DNA of 7,145 nt from assembly GCA_902767285.1 (NCBI GenBank), contig CACXHC010000230.1, positions 1 to 7,145 on the forward strand. Direction: 5' to 3'. Below, one piece after another: positions 1 to 5,645 of the stretch. The notes beneath the pieces are model-generated. The model was not told the origin of the DNA. It searched no databases and saw only the letters and a program-made list of their open reading frames with translations. Source of the DNA: an uncultured Ruminococcus sp. (GTDB taxonomy: Bacteria; Bacillota; Clostridia; Oscillospirales; Acutalibacteraceae). The position numbers and the translations under genes were made by a program. How positions within the stretch are numbered: the stretch's first letter is position 1; every line of letters begins with the position of its first letter.

Positions 1-20
1 AAGAAAAATATGTTTCTGTA

Positions 21-49
21 TTGTAATATTAACAAAAATGTGGTATTAT
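21..49 (+). promoter_or_regulatory. Sigma-A type promoter for murF-metY
   Basis: A -35 box TTGTAA (21-26, four of six consensus bases) is separated by exactly 17 bp from a -10 box TATTAT (44-49). The -10 is preceded by TGG (41-43), which makes it an extended -10. Transcription would start near base 56, leaving a short leader of about 28 bases before murF. There is no room in that leader for a riboswitch or T-box. It is assigned from sequence match only. Confidence 0.6.
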
Positions 50-83
50 TATTGAGTGACACAGGATAGGAGGTTTTTGTTTT

Positions 84-1436
84 ATGATGAAAGAATATAC
101 GCTAAGAGAAATAGCACAAGCCTGTGGCGGAAAACTCGTTTGTAAAGATGGTGAAGGTCAAAATACTATATCAAATGTAGTTATAGACAGCCGTAAAGTA
201 ACAAGAGGTTCGCTGTTTGTTGCTATAAAAGGCGAACGCACTGACGGTCATAATTATATAGTAAAAGCGTACGATTCGGGGGCGGCGTGTGTTATCACCG
301 AACATCCCAGCGATTACGGCGAGCCGTATATTTTGGTTGAATCCAGCACTCAAGCAATAAAAGATATAGGCGAAGCATATAGAAAAAAATTCCCGAATAT
401 CGAAGTTGTCGGAATTACGGGAAGTGTCGGAAAAACCAGCACAAAAGAAATGATTGCATCTGTTCTTTCCGAAAAATATATTGTTCATAAAACCCAAGGT
501 AATTTCAATAATGAACTCGGTGTTCCGCTTACTCTTCTTGCTATGCCCGAAGATACCGAAGTCGCTGTTGTTGAAATGGGTATCAGCGGTTTTGGCGAGA
601 TGACGAGACTTTCGAAAATGGTTCGCCCAACGGTTTGCGTTTTGACAAATATCGGAAACTGCCATCTCGAAAATTTGAAAGACCGTGACGGCGTTCTTAA
701 GGCTAAAACCGAGATATTTAATTATAAAGCCGAAGATTCCGAAATCATTGTCAACGGCGATGATGATAAGCTTGCTACTATTGAGGACGTTTACTATCAT
801 TTCGGACTCAGCGATAAAAACGATTTCTTTGCCGAAAATATAAAAAATAGCGGTGAAAATAAAATTACGTTTACGCTGTGTCATGATGGCAAAAAATATC
901 CTGCAAGCATAGACGCTTTGGGAAATTATATGGTAACTAACGCTTTGGCTGCCGCCGCTGTGGGAACCCTTCTCAATATGGACATGGATCTTATTTTGAA
1001 GGGATTTAAGAATTATGTTCCTGTCGGAAGCCGTTCAAGACTTGTTCAAACCAATCTTGTAAGAGTAATTGACGATTGCTATAATGCAAATCCAAATTCC
1101 GTTAGGGCGGCTGTCGATACGCTCGTTAATATCCACGCAAAACGCAGAGTCGCTATTATCGGCGATATGAAAGAGCTTGGAGAAAACGAAATCGCTCTGC
1201 ATAAGGAAGTTGGCGAGTATATTAAAAATTCGGGTATAGATGTTCTTGTTACAGTCGGAACGCTTGCCAAATATATTGCGGAGCCTATCGACAATATCGA
1301 AAAATATAATTATGATACCGTTGAATCTGCTCTTGATGATATAGATACGGTTATTCATAAAGATGACGTAATTCTTGTAAAAGCGTCACATTCAATGCAC
1401 TTTGAGGACATTGTTCATTTCTTTGAGCAAATGTAA
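84..1436 (+). CDS. murF: UDP-N-acetylmuramoyl-tripeptide--D-alanyl-D-alanine ligase (MurF)
   Basis: This is the cytoplasmic ATP-dependent ligase that adds D-Ala-D-Ala to the UDP-MurNAc-tripeptide, the last soluble step of the peptidoglycan precursor. The 450 residues match the family's usual length. The N-terminal UDP-binding domain carries VVIDSRKVTRGSLFVA (32-47). The central Mur ligase domain has the ATP P-loop GITGSVGKTSTKEM (110-123), NNELGVP (142-148), VEMGISGFGEM (163-173) and TNIGNCHLE (188-196). KAKTEIF (206-212) occupies the place where Mur ligases have a catalytic, often carbamylated, lysine. The C-terminal domain starts near 315 and holds the MurF-type signature DDCYNANPNS (330-339), GDMKELG (360-366) and KASHSMHFE (433-441). 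The start follows AGGAGG (68-73) by 10 bases; a second ATG directly after it would shorten the protein by only one residue. It is the first gene after a promoter at 21-49, with metY 25 bp downstream, so the two are probably co-transcribed. No key motif is missing. Confidence 0.97.
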   Translation: MMKEYTLREIAQACGGKLVCKDGEGQNTISNVVIDSRKVTRGSLFVAIKGERTDGHNYIVKAYDSGAACVITEHPSDYGEPYILVESSTQAIKDIGEAYRKKFPNIEVVGITGSVGKTSTKEMIASVLSEKYIVHKTQGNFNNELGVPLTLLAMPEDTEVAVVEMGISGFGEMTRLSKMVRPTVCVLTNIGNCHLENLKDRDGVLKAKTEIFNYKAEDSEIIVNGDDDKLATIEDVYYHFGLSDKNDFFAENIKNSGENKITFTLCHDGKKYPASIDALGNYMVTNALAAAAVGTLLNMDMDLILKGFKNYVPVGSRSRLVQTNLVRVIDDCYNANPNSVRAAVDTLVNIHAKRRVAIIGDMKELGENEIALHKEVGEYIKNSGIDVLVTVGTLAKYIAEPIDNIEKYNYDTVESALDDIDTVIHKDDVILVKASHSMHFEDIVHFFEQM

Positions 1437-1444
1437 ATTTTTAC

Positions 1445-1451
1445 AAAGGAG
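1445..1451 (+). promoter_or_regulatory. Ribosome binding site that fixes the metY start
   Basis: AAAGGAG lies 10 bases before the ATG at 1462. The same open frame also has an ATG at 1402 inside murF, but that codon has no Shine-Dalgarno sequence, and the 20 extra residues it would add are not family-like. This site therefore decides in favour of 1462. Confidence 0.8.
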
Positions 1452-1461
1452 TTTTTTTATT

Positions 1462-2721
1462 ATGAAAGACGAAACAAAATGCTTACATTCGGGTTATCAC
1501 CCGAAAAATTCCGAACCGAGAGTTGTTCCCATAGTTCAGAGTACAACTTATGTTTACGATTCCACCGCCGAAGTTGCCTCTGTTTTTGACGAGCCTACAA
1601 AATCGCTTATCTATTCTCGATTTGCAAATCCTACTGTTATGGCTGTTGAAGAAAAAATCGCCGAGCTTGAGGGCGGAATCGGTGCTATGTGTACATCATC
1701 GGGTCAGGCGGCGACTCTCATGTCGATATTGAACATCTGCAAAGCCGGCGACAGTTTTATAAGCACTTCCGAAGTTTACGGCGGAACAATAAATCTTTTT
1801 TCGTTTACGCTTAAAAAACTTGGTATCGAGTGTATTTTTGTTTCGACAGATGATGACGAAGAAACAATTGATAAAGCATTCAAGCCGAATACAAAAGCCG
1901 TTTTTGGTGAAACTATCGCAAACCCGGCTCTCACTGTTCTTGATATAGAGAAGTTCGCAAGAGTCGCACATAAACATAATGTACCGCTTATTGTTGATAA
2001 TACATTTGCTACTCCTGTTTTGTGCAAGCCCATCGAATTTGGTGCTGATATAGTTACTCATTCGACATCGAAATATATGGACGGTCACGCAGTTCAGTGC
2101 GGAGGAGTTATTGTTGACAGTGGGAATTTCGATTGGTCGAAAGGCGATTTCCCCGAACTGACCGAGCCGGACGAGTCATATCATGGAATAGTTTACACCG
2201 AAGTTTACGGCAAAGCGGCATACATCATCAAAGCAAGAATGCAGCTTATGAGAGATTTCGGCACATATCCGGCAGCACACTCGGCATTTTTGCTTAACCT
2301 CGGTCTTGAAACTCTCGCTGTAAGAATGAAAGCATACTGCGAGAACGCAATCAAAGTTGCCGAATATTTCGCTGCTGATGAGAATATCGAGAGCGTATCT
2401 TATCCGGGTCTTAAGGGCGATAAATATTATGATTTGGCTCAGAAATATCTCAAGGGTTCGAGCGGTGTGATCTCGGTTGTTATAAAAGGCGGAAGAGAAG
2501 CCGCTATGAATTTTATGGATTCGCTGAAACTTGCATCTAACGAAGTTCACGTTGCAGATATAAGAACCTGTGTCCTTCACCCGGCGAGCGAAACACATCG
2601 TCAGCTTACAGACGAACAACTTGTTGCCGCCGGTATAGAAGCCGGAATGGTGCGTTTTTCTGTTGGTCTTGAAAATATTGATGACATTATTGCCGATATA
2701 GATCAGGCACTTCATCGTTAA
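1462..2721 (+). CDS. metY: O-acetylhomoserine aminocarboxypropyltransferase (O-acetylhomoserine sulfhydrylase), Cys/Met-metabolism PLP enzyme
   Basis: This 419-residue fold-type I PLP enzyme belongs to the Cys/Met metabolism family. The best reading is that it makes homocysteine from O-acetylhomoserine and sulfide in direct-sulfhydrylation methionine synthesis. Visible family features in order are YSRFANPT (51-58), where the Tyr and Arg bind the cofactor phosphate of the partner subunit; TSSGQAA (78-84); SEVYGGT (103-109), with Tyr106 stacking on PLP; VDNTFATP (178-185), with Asp179 contacting the pyridine nitrogen; and HSTSKYMDGH (200-209), with Lys204 as Schiff-base lysine. The carboxylate-binding tail is RTCVLHPASETHRQL (368-382). 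The segment FDWSKGDFPELTEPDESYHG (223-242) is typical of the sulfhydrylase branch rather than of short cystathionine gamma-synthases. It follows murF by 25 bp, with no promoter or methionine-sensing leader between them. Methionine gamma-lyase or cystathionine gamma-synthase activity cannot be excluded from sequence alone. The family is certain; the exact reaction is probable. Confidence 0.88.
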   Translation: MKDETKCLHSGYHPKNSEPRVVPIVQSTTYVYDSTAEVASVFDEPTKSLIYSRFANPTVMAVEEKIAELEGGIGAMCTSSGQAATLMSILNICKAGDSFISTSEVYGGTINLFSFTLKKLGIECIFVSTDDDEETIDKAFKPNTKAVFGETIANPALTVLDIEKFARVAHKHNVPLIVDNTFATPVLCKPIEFGADIVTHSTSKYMDGHAVQCGGVIVDSGNFDWSKGDFPELTEPDESYHGIVYTEVYGKAAYIIKARMQLMRDFGTYPAAHSAFLLNLGLETLAVRMKAYCENAIKVAEYFAADENIESVSYPGLKGDKYYDLAQKYLKGSSGVISVVIKGGREAAMNFMDSLKLASNEVHVADIRTCVLHPASETHRQLTDEQLVAAGIEAGMVRFSVGLENIDDIIADIDQALHR

Positions 2722-2729
2722 AAATTTTG

Positions 2730-2761
2730 TTTGAGGAGGGATATTTGGAACCCTCCTCAAA
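2730..2761 (+). terminator. GC-rich hairpin after metY, possible terminator
   Basis: Two perfectly complementary 11-base arms, TTTGAGGAGGG (2730-2740) and CCCTCCTCAAA (2751-2761), flank a 10-base loop. The hairpin begins 8 bases after the metY stop codon. What follows is TATTAATCAGATTATTTTG rather than a clean T tract, so it is only a moderate candidate for an intrinsic terminator. It may act as an mRNA 3'-end stabiliser or a partial terminator that lets some transcripts reach the next gene. Confidence 0.55.
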
Positions 2762-2800
2762 TATTAATCAGATTATTTTGTTAGAGAGGAGCTATTTTTT

Positions 2801-3550
2801 ATGTCATTCGTTATTAAAGATGGCATACTAAAAAAATATATACCCGAACAAGACGAAACAAATGTTGTTGTTCCTGAAGAAGTAACGCAAATCGGAAGTT
2901 TGGCTTTTCGTGAGTGCAAGTCCATCACAAGCGTAACAATTCCCAAATCAGTAACGAAAATCGGCAGTGGTGCTTTCATTTACTGCACCTCACTAACAAC
3001 TATAAACATACCCGAAAAAGTAACTAAAATCGGCATGGAGGCTTTCAGTAATTGTACATCGCTCAAAAGCATAACCATACCGAAGGGAGTAAAGGAGATC
3101 CCAATTCACGCTTTTTATAATTGCCCCAAACTTGTGAGTGTGACTATACCGGAAGGAGTAAAGAAAATCGGAGATTGTGCATTTTTTGAATGCAGTTCGC
3201 TTAAAAGCATAGTAATTCCCGAATCAGTAACGCAAATCGACAGGTCTGTTTTTCAGTGGTGCAGTTCGCTTACAAGTATAAACATACCCGAGGGAGTACA
3301 GCAAATCGACAATAGGCTTTTTTTGGGGTGTCGTTTCTTAAAAACGATGACAATATTTGGTTGTACAGTACAGTACAAAAAATGCAATTGGGCAAAAGTA
3401 ACTATATCCGAAATTAAAGATATGCTCGATAAAAAAGATTATAACGTAAAAATGGACGCTCCGACAAAGTATATGTTTGTTACACAGGTTTTTATAAAAA
3501 AGAATCAGCCCGAAGCCGAGGAGTATATTAAAAAAATATTACAAGAATAG
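2801..3550 (+). CDS. BspA-type leucine-rich-repeat (LRR_5) protein, prematurely ended by a frame break
   Basis: This 249-residue protein is built of 23-residue leucine-rich repeats of the BspA/LRR_5 type, with consensus S-I-x-I-P-x-x-V-x-x-I-G-x-x-A-F-x-x-C-x-S-L-x. Seven tandem units run from about residue 21 to 181 with no insertions. A short N-terminal cap (1-20) and an alpha-helical, Lys/Glu-rich C-terminal segment (200-249) frame them. There is no signal peptide, anchor or membrane segment, so it should be cytoplasmic, unlike the secreted BspA adhesins. Such repeats usually bind proteins; no partner or function can be named. The start has AGGAG at 2787-2791. I see no clear promoter just upstream, so it may depend on read-through from metY. 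The frame stops at 3550, but coding-like sequence continues in the -1 frame to 3756. If one A were restored to the A7 run at 3530-3536, the protein would be 318 residues. The present C-terminus is therefore probably truncated in this copy, or this is a sequencing error. Confidence 0.85.
   Translation: MSFVIKDGILKKYIPEQDETNVVVPEEVTQIGSLAFRECKSITSVTIPKSVTKIGSGAFIYCTSLTTINIPEKVTKIGMEAFSNCTSLKSITIPKGVKEIPIHAFYNCPKLVSVTIPEGVKKIGDCAFFECSSLKSIVIPESVTQIDRSVFQWCSSLTSINIPEGVQQIDNRLFLGCRFLKTMTIFGCTVQYKKCNWAKVTISEIKDMLDKKDYNVKMDAPTKYMFVTQVFIKKNQPEAEEYIKKILQE
2861..3343 (+). repeat. Seven tandem 69-bp units encoding 23-residue LRR_5 repeats
   Basis: The units start at residues 21, 44, 67, 90, 113, 136 and 159 of the LRR protein, each exactly 23 codons long. 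The strongest columns are the Ile-Pro pair, the Val three residues later, Ile-Gly, the Ala-Phe pair and Cys-x-Ser-Leu. Units 1 and 7 are the most degenerate. DNA identity is high in the segments encoding ATACCCGAA/ATTCCCGAA and GTAACGCAAATCGG-like stretches, so unit gain or loss by recombination is plausible. Confidence 0.85.
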
Positions 3551-3756
3551 TTAAATTTTTTATTGATGAGAATGATTATCTCACAGTAAAAGCATTGTTT
3601 GAGTGTGATAAATTCATTACAAAGAAAAATATTATGCCCCTTGTTCGGTATGCGATAGATAATACTCAAAAGGGCGGAGATATGCAAATCCAAATTATTA
3701 CTACCAATTACAGAGCAAACAAATTTCCTGACCTTGATACTCTTCCTAAATCGTAA
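3535..3756 (+). pseudogene. Detached C-terminal part of the LRR protein in the -1 frame
   Basis: This frame is open for 73 codons before TAA at 3754-3756. It continues the upstream protein naturally: YIKK from the first frame followed by NITRIVKFFIDENDYLTVKA and later FECDKFITKKN, VRYAIDNTQKGGDMQIQI and TTNYRAN. It reads as an amphipathic helical domain, with normal codon use and no internal stops. It has no ribosome binding site or good start at its head, so it is not an independent gene. Joining it needs one extra base in the A7 run at 3530-3536. As I recall from other ruminococcal cytoplasmic LRR proteins, such a helical tail is common, but I cannot confirm this here. A recent mutation, a sequencing error or slippage at the A run would all explain it. 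Confidence 0.8.
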
Positions 3757-3803
3757 TTATCAGAGATAAAATAACAGTTCCGTCAAAATTAGCAGTAAAT
3801 ATA

Positions 3804-3832
3804 TTGACATCACCCAAAAAATATATTAAAAT
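3804..3832 (+). promoter_or_regulatory. Sigma-A type promoter for the dockerin protein
   Basis: A perfect -35 TTGACA (3804-3809) is followed after 17 bp by TAAAAT (3827-3832, five of six consensus bases). The predicted start near 3839 leaves a leader of about 28 bases. This is the best-matching -35 box in the window and makes the dockerin gene a separate transcription unit. Confidence 0.75.
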
Positions 3833-3867
3833 AGTAACATAGATTTGCTGCGAGAGAGGGGCTTTTT

Positions 3868-4635
3868 ATGAGAAAAAGTTTGAAAAAAGTTTTTTGCACA
3901 TTTATGACAACAGTGTTGTTATTGACGGCTATACCGTGGCAGCAGGCGTCGGCGGAGGCAACTGTGCGAGTTTCGGGCGATGTCAACGGCGATTTGAATG
4001 TTACTTTGAGAGATGCAACTCTCGCACAGAAAATTCAACTTGACCTTGTTCCCAATGTGTCGGATATGCAGAGAAAAGCCGCCGATATGAACGGCAACGG
4101 TACTGTTGAAACAGCAGACGCATATTTGATTCAGAGATTCGCAAGCCGTGACAAAGCTGTTCTTGATGGTGATTCTTCGGCGGGAATAAAAGCCTATGCC
4201 GCCAATAAATTAAACAGAATACAGTTCTTTAATGCTCTCAATGCCGAACGTGCGAGCAAGGGATTATCTAAAATCGAATATAATGATGCTATGCTTACGA
4301 TAGGTCAGTTGTGCTGTGACTCGTGGTATACGCAGTTCAAAAATAATAAAAGCAGTTATGACGGTTCTCTCGTGGTTAACGGAACAAACACAAAATATCT
4401 TTTGGCGGGGCCTTATTACGGATTCCCTTCCAGCAACGAAAATGCCCGAATGACTTCGTACAAAGCGGGAAATGTCAGAGGCGATGAGCAATTTGCGAAA
4501 GTCAAAAGCGATTTGGCATCTAATTCCGATGACGTTTATGTAAAAGTCCTCATGAGTTCGAGCGTGAAAGTTGTGTATGTCGGCGAGTATTTGCTTAGCG
4601 ATGATACAGCTTTGTGGATAATTGGCGGATATTAA
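3868..4635 (+). CDS. Secreted protein with N-terminal type I dockerin and divergent CAP/SCP-like domain
   Basis: This 255-residue protein is predicted to be exported. Residues 1-29 form a Sec signal peptide: basic RKSLKK, hydrophobic core VLLLTAIP, and a likely cut after ASA (27-29). Residues 37-92 form a dockerin with two calcium loops, D38-N40-D42-N44-T46-D49 and D73-N75-N77-E81-D84, each followed by a helix (ATLAQKI; AYLIQRF). Dockerins plug into cohesins of scaffoldins, so this protein may dock onto a cellulosome or other cell-surface complex. Residues 115-255 resemble a CAP/SCP domain: FFNALNAERASKGLSKIEYN (120-139) matches the opening helix, SNENARM (189-195) recalls the GENIA region, and the last strand is ALWIIGGY. 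The usual CAP histidines are absent; the whole protein contains no His. The start has AGAGGGG at 3855-3861. It is monocistronic between a promoter at 3804 and a terminator at 4646. The dockerin assignment is firm; the CAP assignment is tentative. Confidence 0.85.
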   Translation: MRKSLKKVFCTFMTTVLLLTAIPWQQASAEATVRVSGDVNGDLNVTLRDATLAQKIQLDLVPNVSDMQRKAADMNGNGTVETADAYLIQRFASRDKAVLDGDSSAGIKAYAANKLNRIQFFNALNAERASKGLSKIEYNDAMLTIGQLCCDSWYTQFKNNKSSYDGSLVVNGTNTKYLLAGPYYGFPSSNENARMTSYKAGNVRGDEQFAKVKSDLASNSDDVYVKVLMSSSVKVVYVGEYLLSDDTALWIIGGY

Positions 4636-4645
4636 TTGAATTTAA

Positions 4646-4691
4646 GCCACAGTGTTTTGAATTTTCGAAAACGCTGTGGCATTTTTGTTTT
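4646..4691 (+). terminator. Strong intrinsic terminator after the dockerin gene
   Basis: The arms GCCACAGTGTTTT (4646-4658) and AAAACGCTGTGGC (4668-4680) pair over 13 bp with a single G-U wobble and a 9-base loop. The T-rich tract ATTTTTGTTTT (4681-4691) follows directly. It begins 10 bases after the stop codon. The A-rich side of the stem could also support weak termination on the other strand. Confidence 0.92.
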
Positions 4692-4711
4692 AGGGTGGGA
4701 AATGGGGGTTG

Positions 4712-4740
4712 CTTAAATTTCGATTTTGTGTTAGTATAAT
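4712..4740 (+). promoter_or_regulatory. Probable promoter for holB-ricT
   Basis: A perfect -10 TATAAT (4735-4740) has a poor -35 CTTAAA (4712-4717) at 17 bp. TTGCTT (4709-4714) is an alternative -35 but with 20 bp spacing. It lies just after the dockerin terminator and 29 bp before holB, where a promoter is needed. The -10 is convincing; the -35 is not. Confidence 0.55.
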
Positions 4741-4769
4741 AAGTGTGTAAATCTCGTTGGGGGTGAATT

Positions 4770-5624
4770 ATGAGCTTTTCGGAAATTCTTAATAACAGAG
4801 AAGTCGGCAAACAACTCGATATTCTTGCTCAAAACCGAAGAATACCTCATGCGGTGGTACTTGAGTGTCGTGACAGTAAGTTAATAAACAAAGTATCGGC
4901 TCGAATTGCGGCGGCTTTTCTGTGCGAGAGCGAGTCTGATATTCCGTGTGGCAGGTGCAAAGCCTGCAACAAAGCGTTGAGGGGGATTCATCCCGATGTG
5001 AAAACTCTTTCAACAGGTGGTAAACAGTCGGTAGGTGTCGGCGAAATAAGAGAGATGATTTCGGACTGCTATATCACCGCAAACGAGGGTATCGGAAAAG
5101 TCTACTGTATTTTTGACAAAATGACAACGGAGGCTCAAAATGCGTTGCTGAAAGTTCTTGAGGAACCTCCGCAGAGAGTGCAGTTTATTATTGCAACAGA
5201 GAAATCCACACTTTTGTTAAAAACAGTTCTTTCAAGAGCAGGTCTTTTCAAGCTGACGAGCGATAATGACGATAAAATCTCCGCAGAGGCGTTTGATATT
5301 GCTGTCGAAATTGCGAAGGCGATTCCGGAAAGCGTGGAACTTCCGCTTATTGCCGCAACAAGCGGTTTGACAAAAAGCAGAGATTTAATGAAACAAACTC
5401 TCGATCAGTTGAGCGAATTTTTAATGGAAGCTCTTGAGAGAAAATATCTTGGAGAGAGTGGCGGAGAAGATTATATAATAAGACTTTCAAATGTACTTAA
5501 ACGAAACTCCATAATAAAAATAATGGACGTTATTAATAAAGCTCGTGAGAGTAACGAGCATAACTGCAATTTGAATGTTCTTTCAACGTGGATATGTGCT
5601 AACATAAGAGAAAGCAAACATTAA
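4770..5624 (+). CDS. holB: DNA polymerase III subunit delta prime
   Basis: This is the clamp-loader subunit that, with delta and the tau/gamma ATPases, loads the beta sliding clamp at the replication fork. The 284 residues have the AAA+ layout of the family. HAVVLECRDSKLINK (27-41) sits at the Walker A position but lacks the G-x-x-G-x-G-K motif, so nucleotide binding is unlikely, as is known for E. coli delta prime. A zinc site follows with Cys52, Cys60, Cys63 and Cys66 (CGRCKAC, 60-66) and then HPDV (74-77). FDKMTTEAQNALLKVLEEPP (115-134) is the hallmark sensor/Walker B-side segment, and LSRAG (154-158) replaces the usual S-R-C motif while keeping the arginine finger Arg156. The C-terminal part (200-284) is a weakly conserved helical collar. 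The start follows GGGGGTGA (4759-4766) by a short spacing. ricT lies 21 bp downstream, an arrangement conserved in Firmicutes, which supports the name. Confidence 0.92.
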   Translation: MSFSEILNNREVGKQLDILAQNRRIPHAVVLECRDSKLINKVSARIAAAFLCESESDIPCGRCKACNKALRGIHPDVKTLSTGGKQSVGVGEIREMISDCYITANEGIGKVYCIFDKMTTEAQNALLKVLEEPPQRVQFIIATEKSTLLLKTVLSRAGLFKLTSDNDDKISAEAFDIAVEIAKAIPESVELPLIAATSGLTKSRDLMKQTLDQLSEFLMEALERKYLGESGGEDYIIRLSNVLKRNSIIKIMDVINKARESNEHNCNLNVLSTWICANIRESKH

Positions 5625-5645
5625 TTTTGGGAAACGGAGAATATT

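Noticed and set aside
171..884. Long minus-strand open frame of 237 codons opposite murF
   Set aside because: It is a shadow of murF: odd composition, no ribosome binding site, no recognisable domain.
1402..1461. Upstream ATG at 1402 as the metY start
   Set aside because: It lies inside murF, has no Shine-Dalgarno sequence and adds a non-family N-terminus; ATG 1462 has AAAGGAG at the right distance.
2176..2760. Minus-strand open frame of 194 codons opposite the end of metY
   Set aside because: Shadow of a well-conserved gene, with cysteine/histidine-rich nonsense-like composition and no start signals.
2745..2812. Small leader frame starting at TTG 2745 after GAGGAGGG
   Set aside because: The ribosome binding site is buried in a strong hairpin, the peptide is about 22 residues with no features, and nothing supports translation.
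3530..3536. Programmed -1 ribosomal frameshift on a classical slippery heptamer
   Set aside because: The base before the two AAA codons is T, so the P-site tRNA would not re-pair fully, and I see no strong downstream stem or pseudoknot. Kept only as a possible transcriptional slippage site.
3505..3693. Minus-strand open frame over the LRR gene tail
   Set aside because: The + strand continuation of the LRR protein explains this stretch better; the minus frame has no ribosome binding site or family features.
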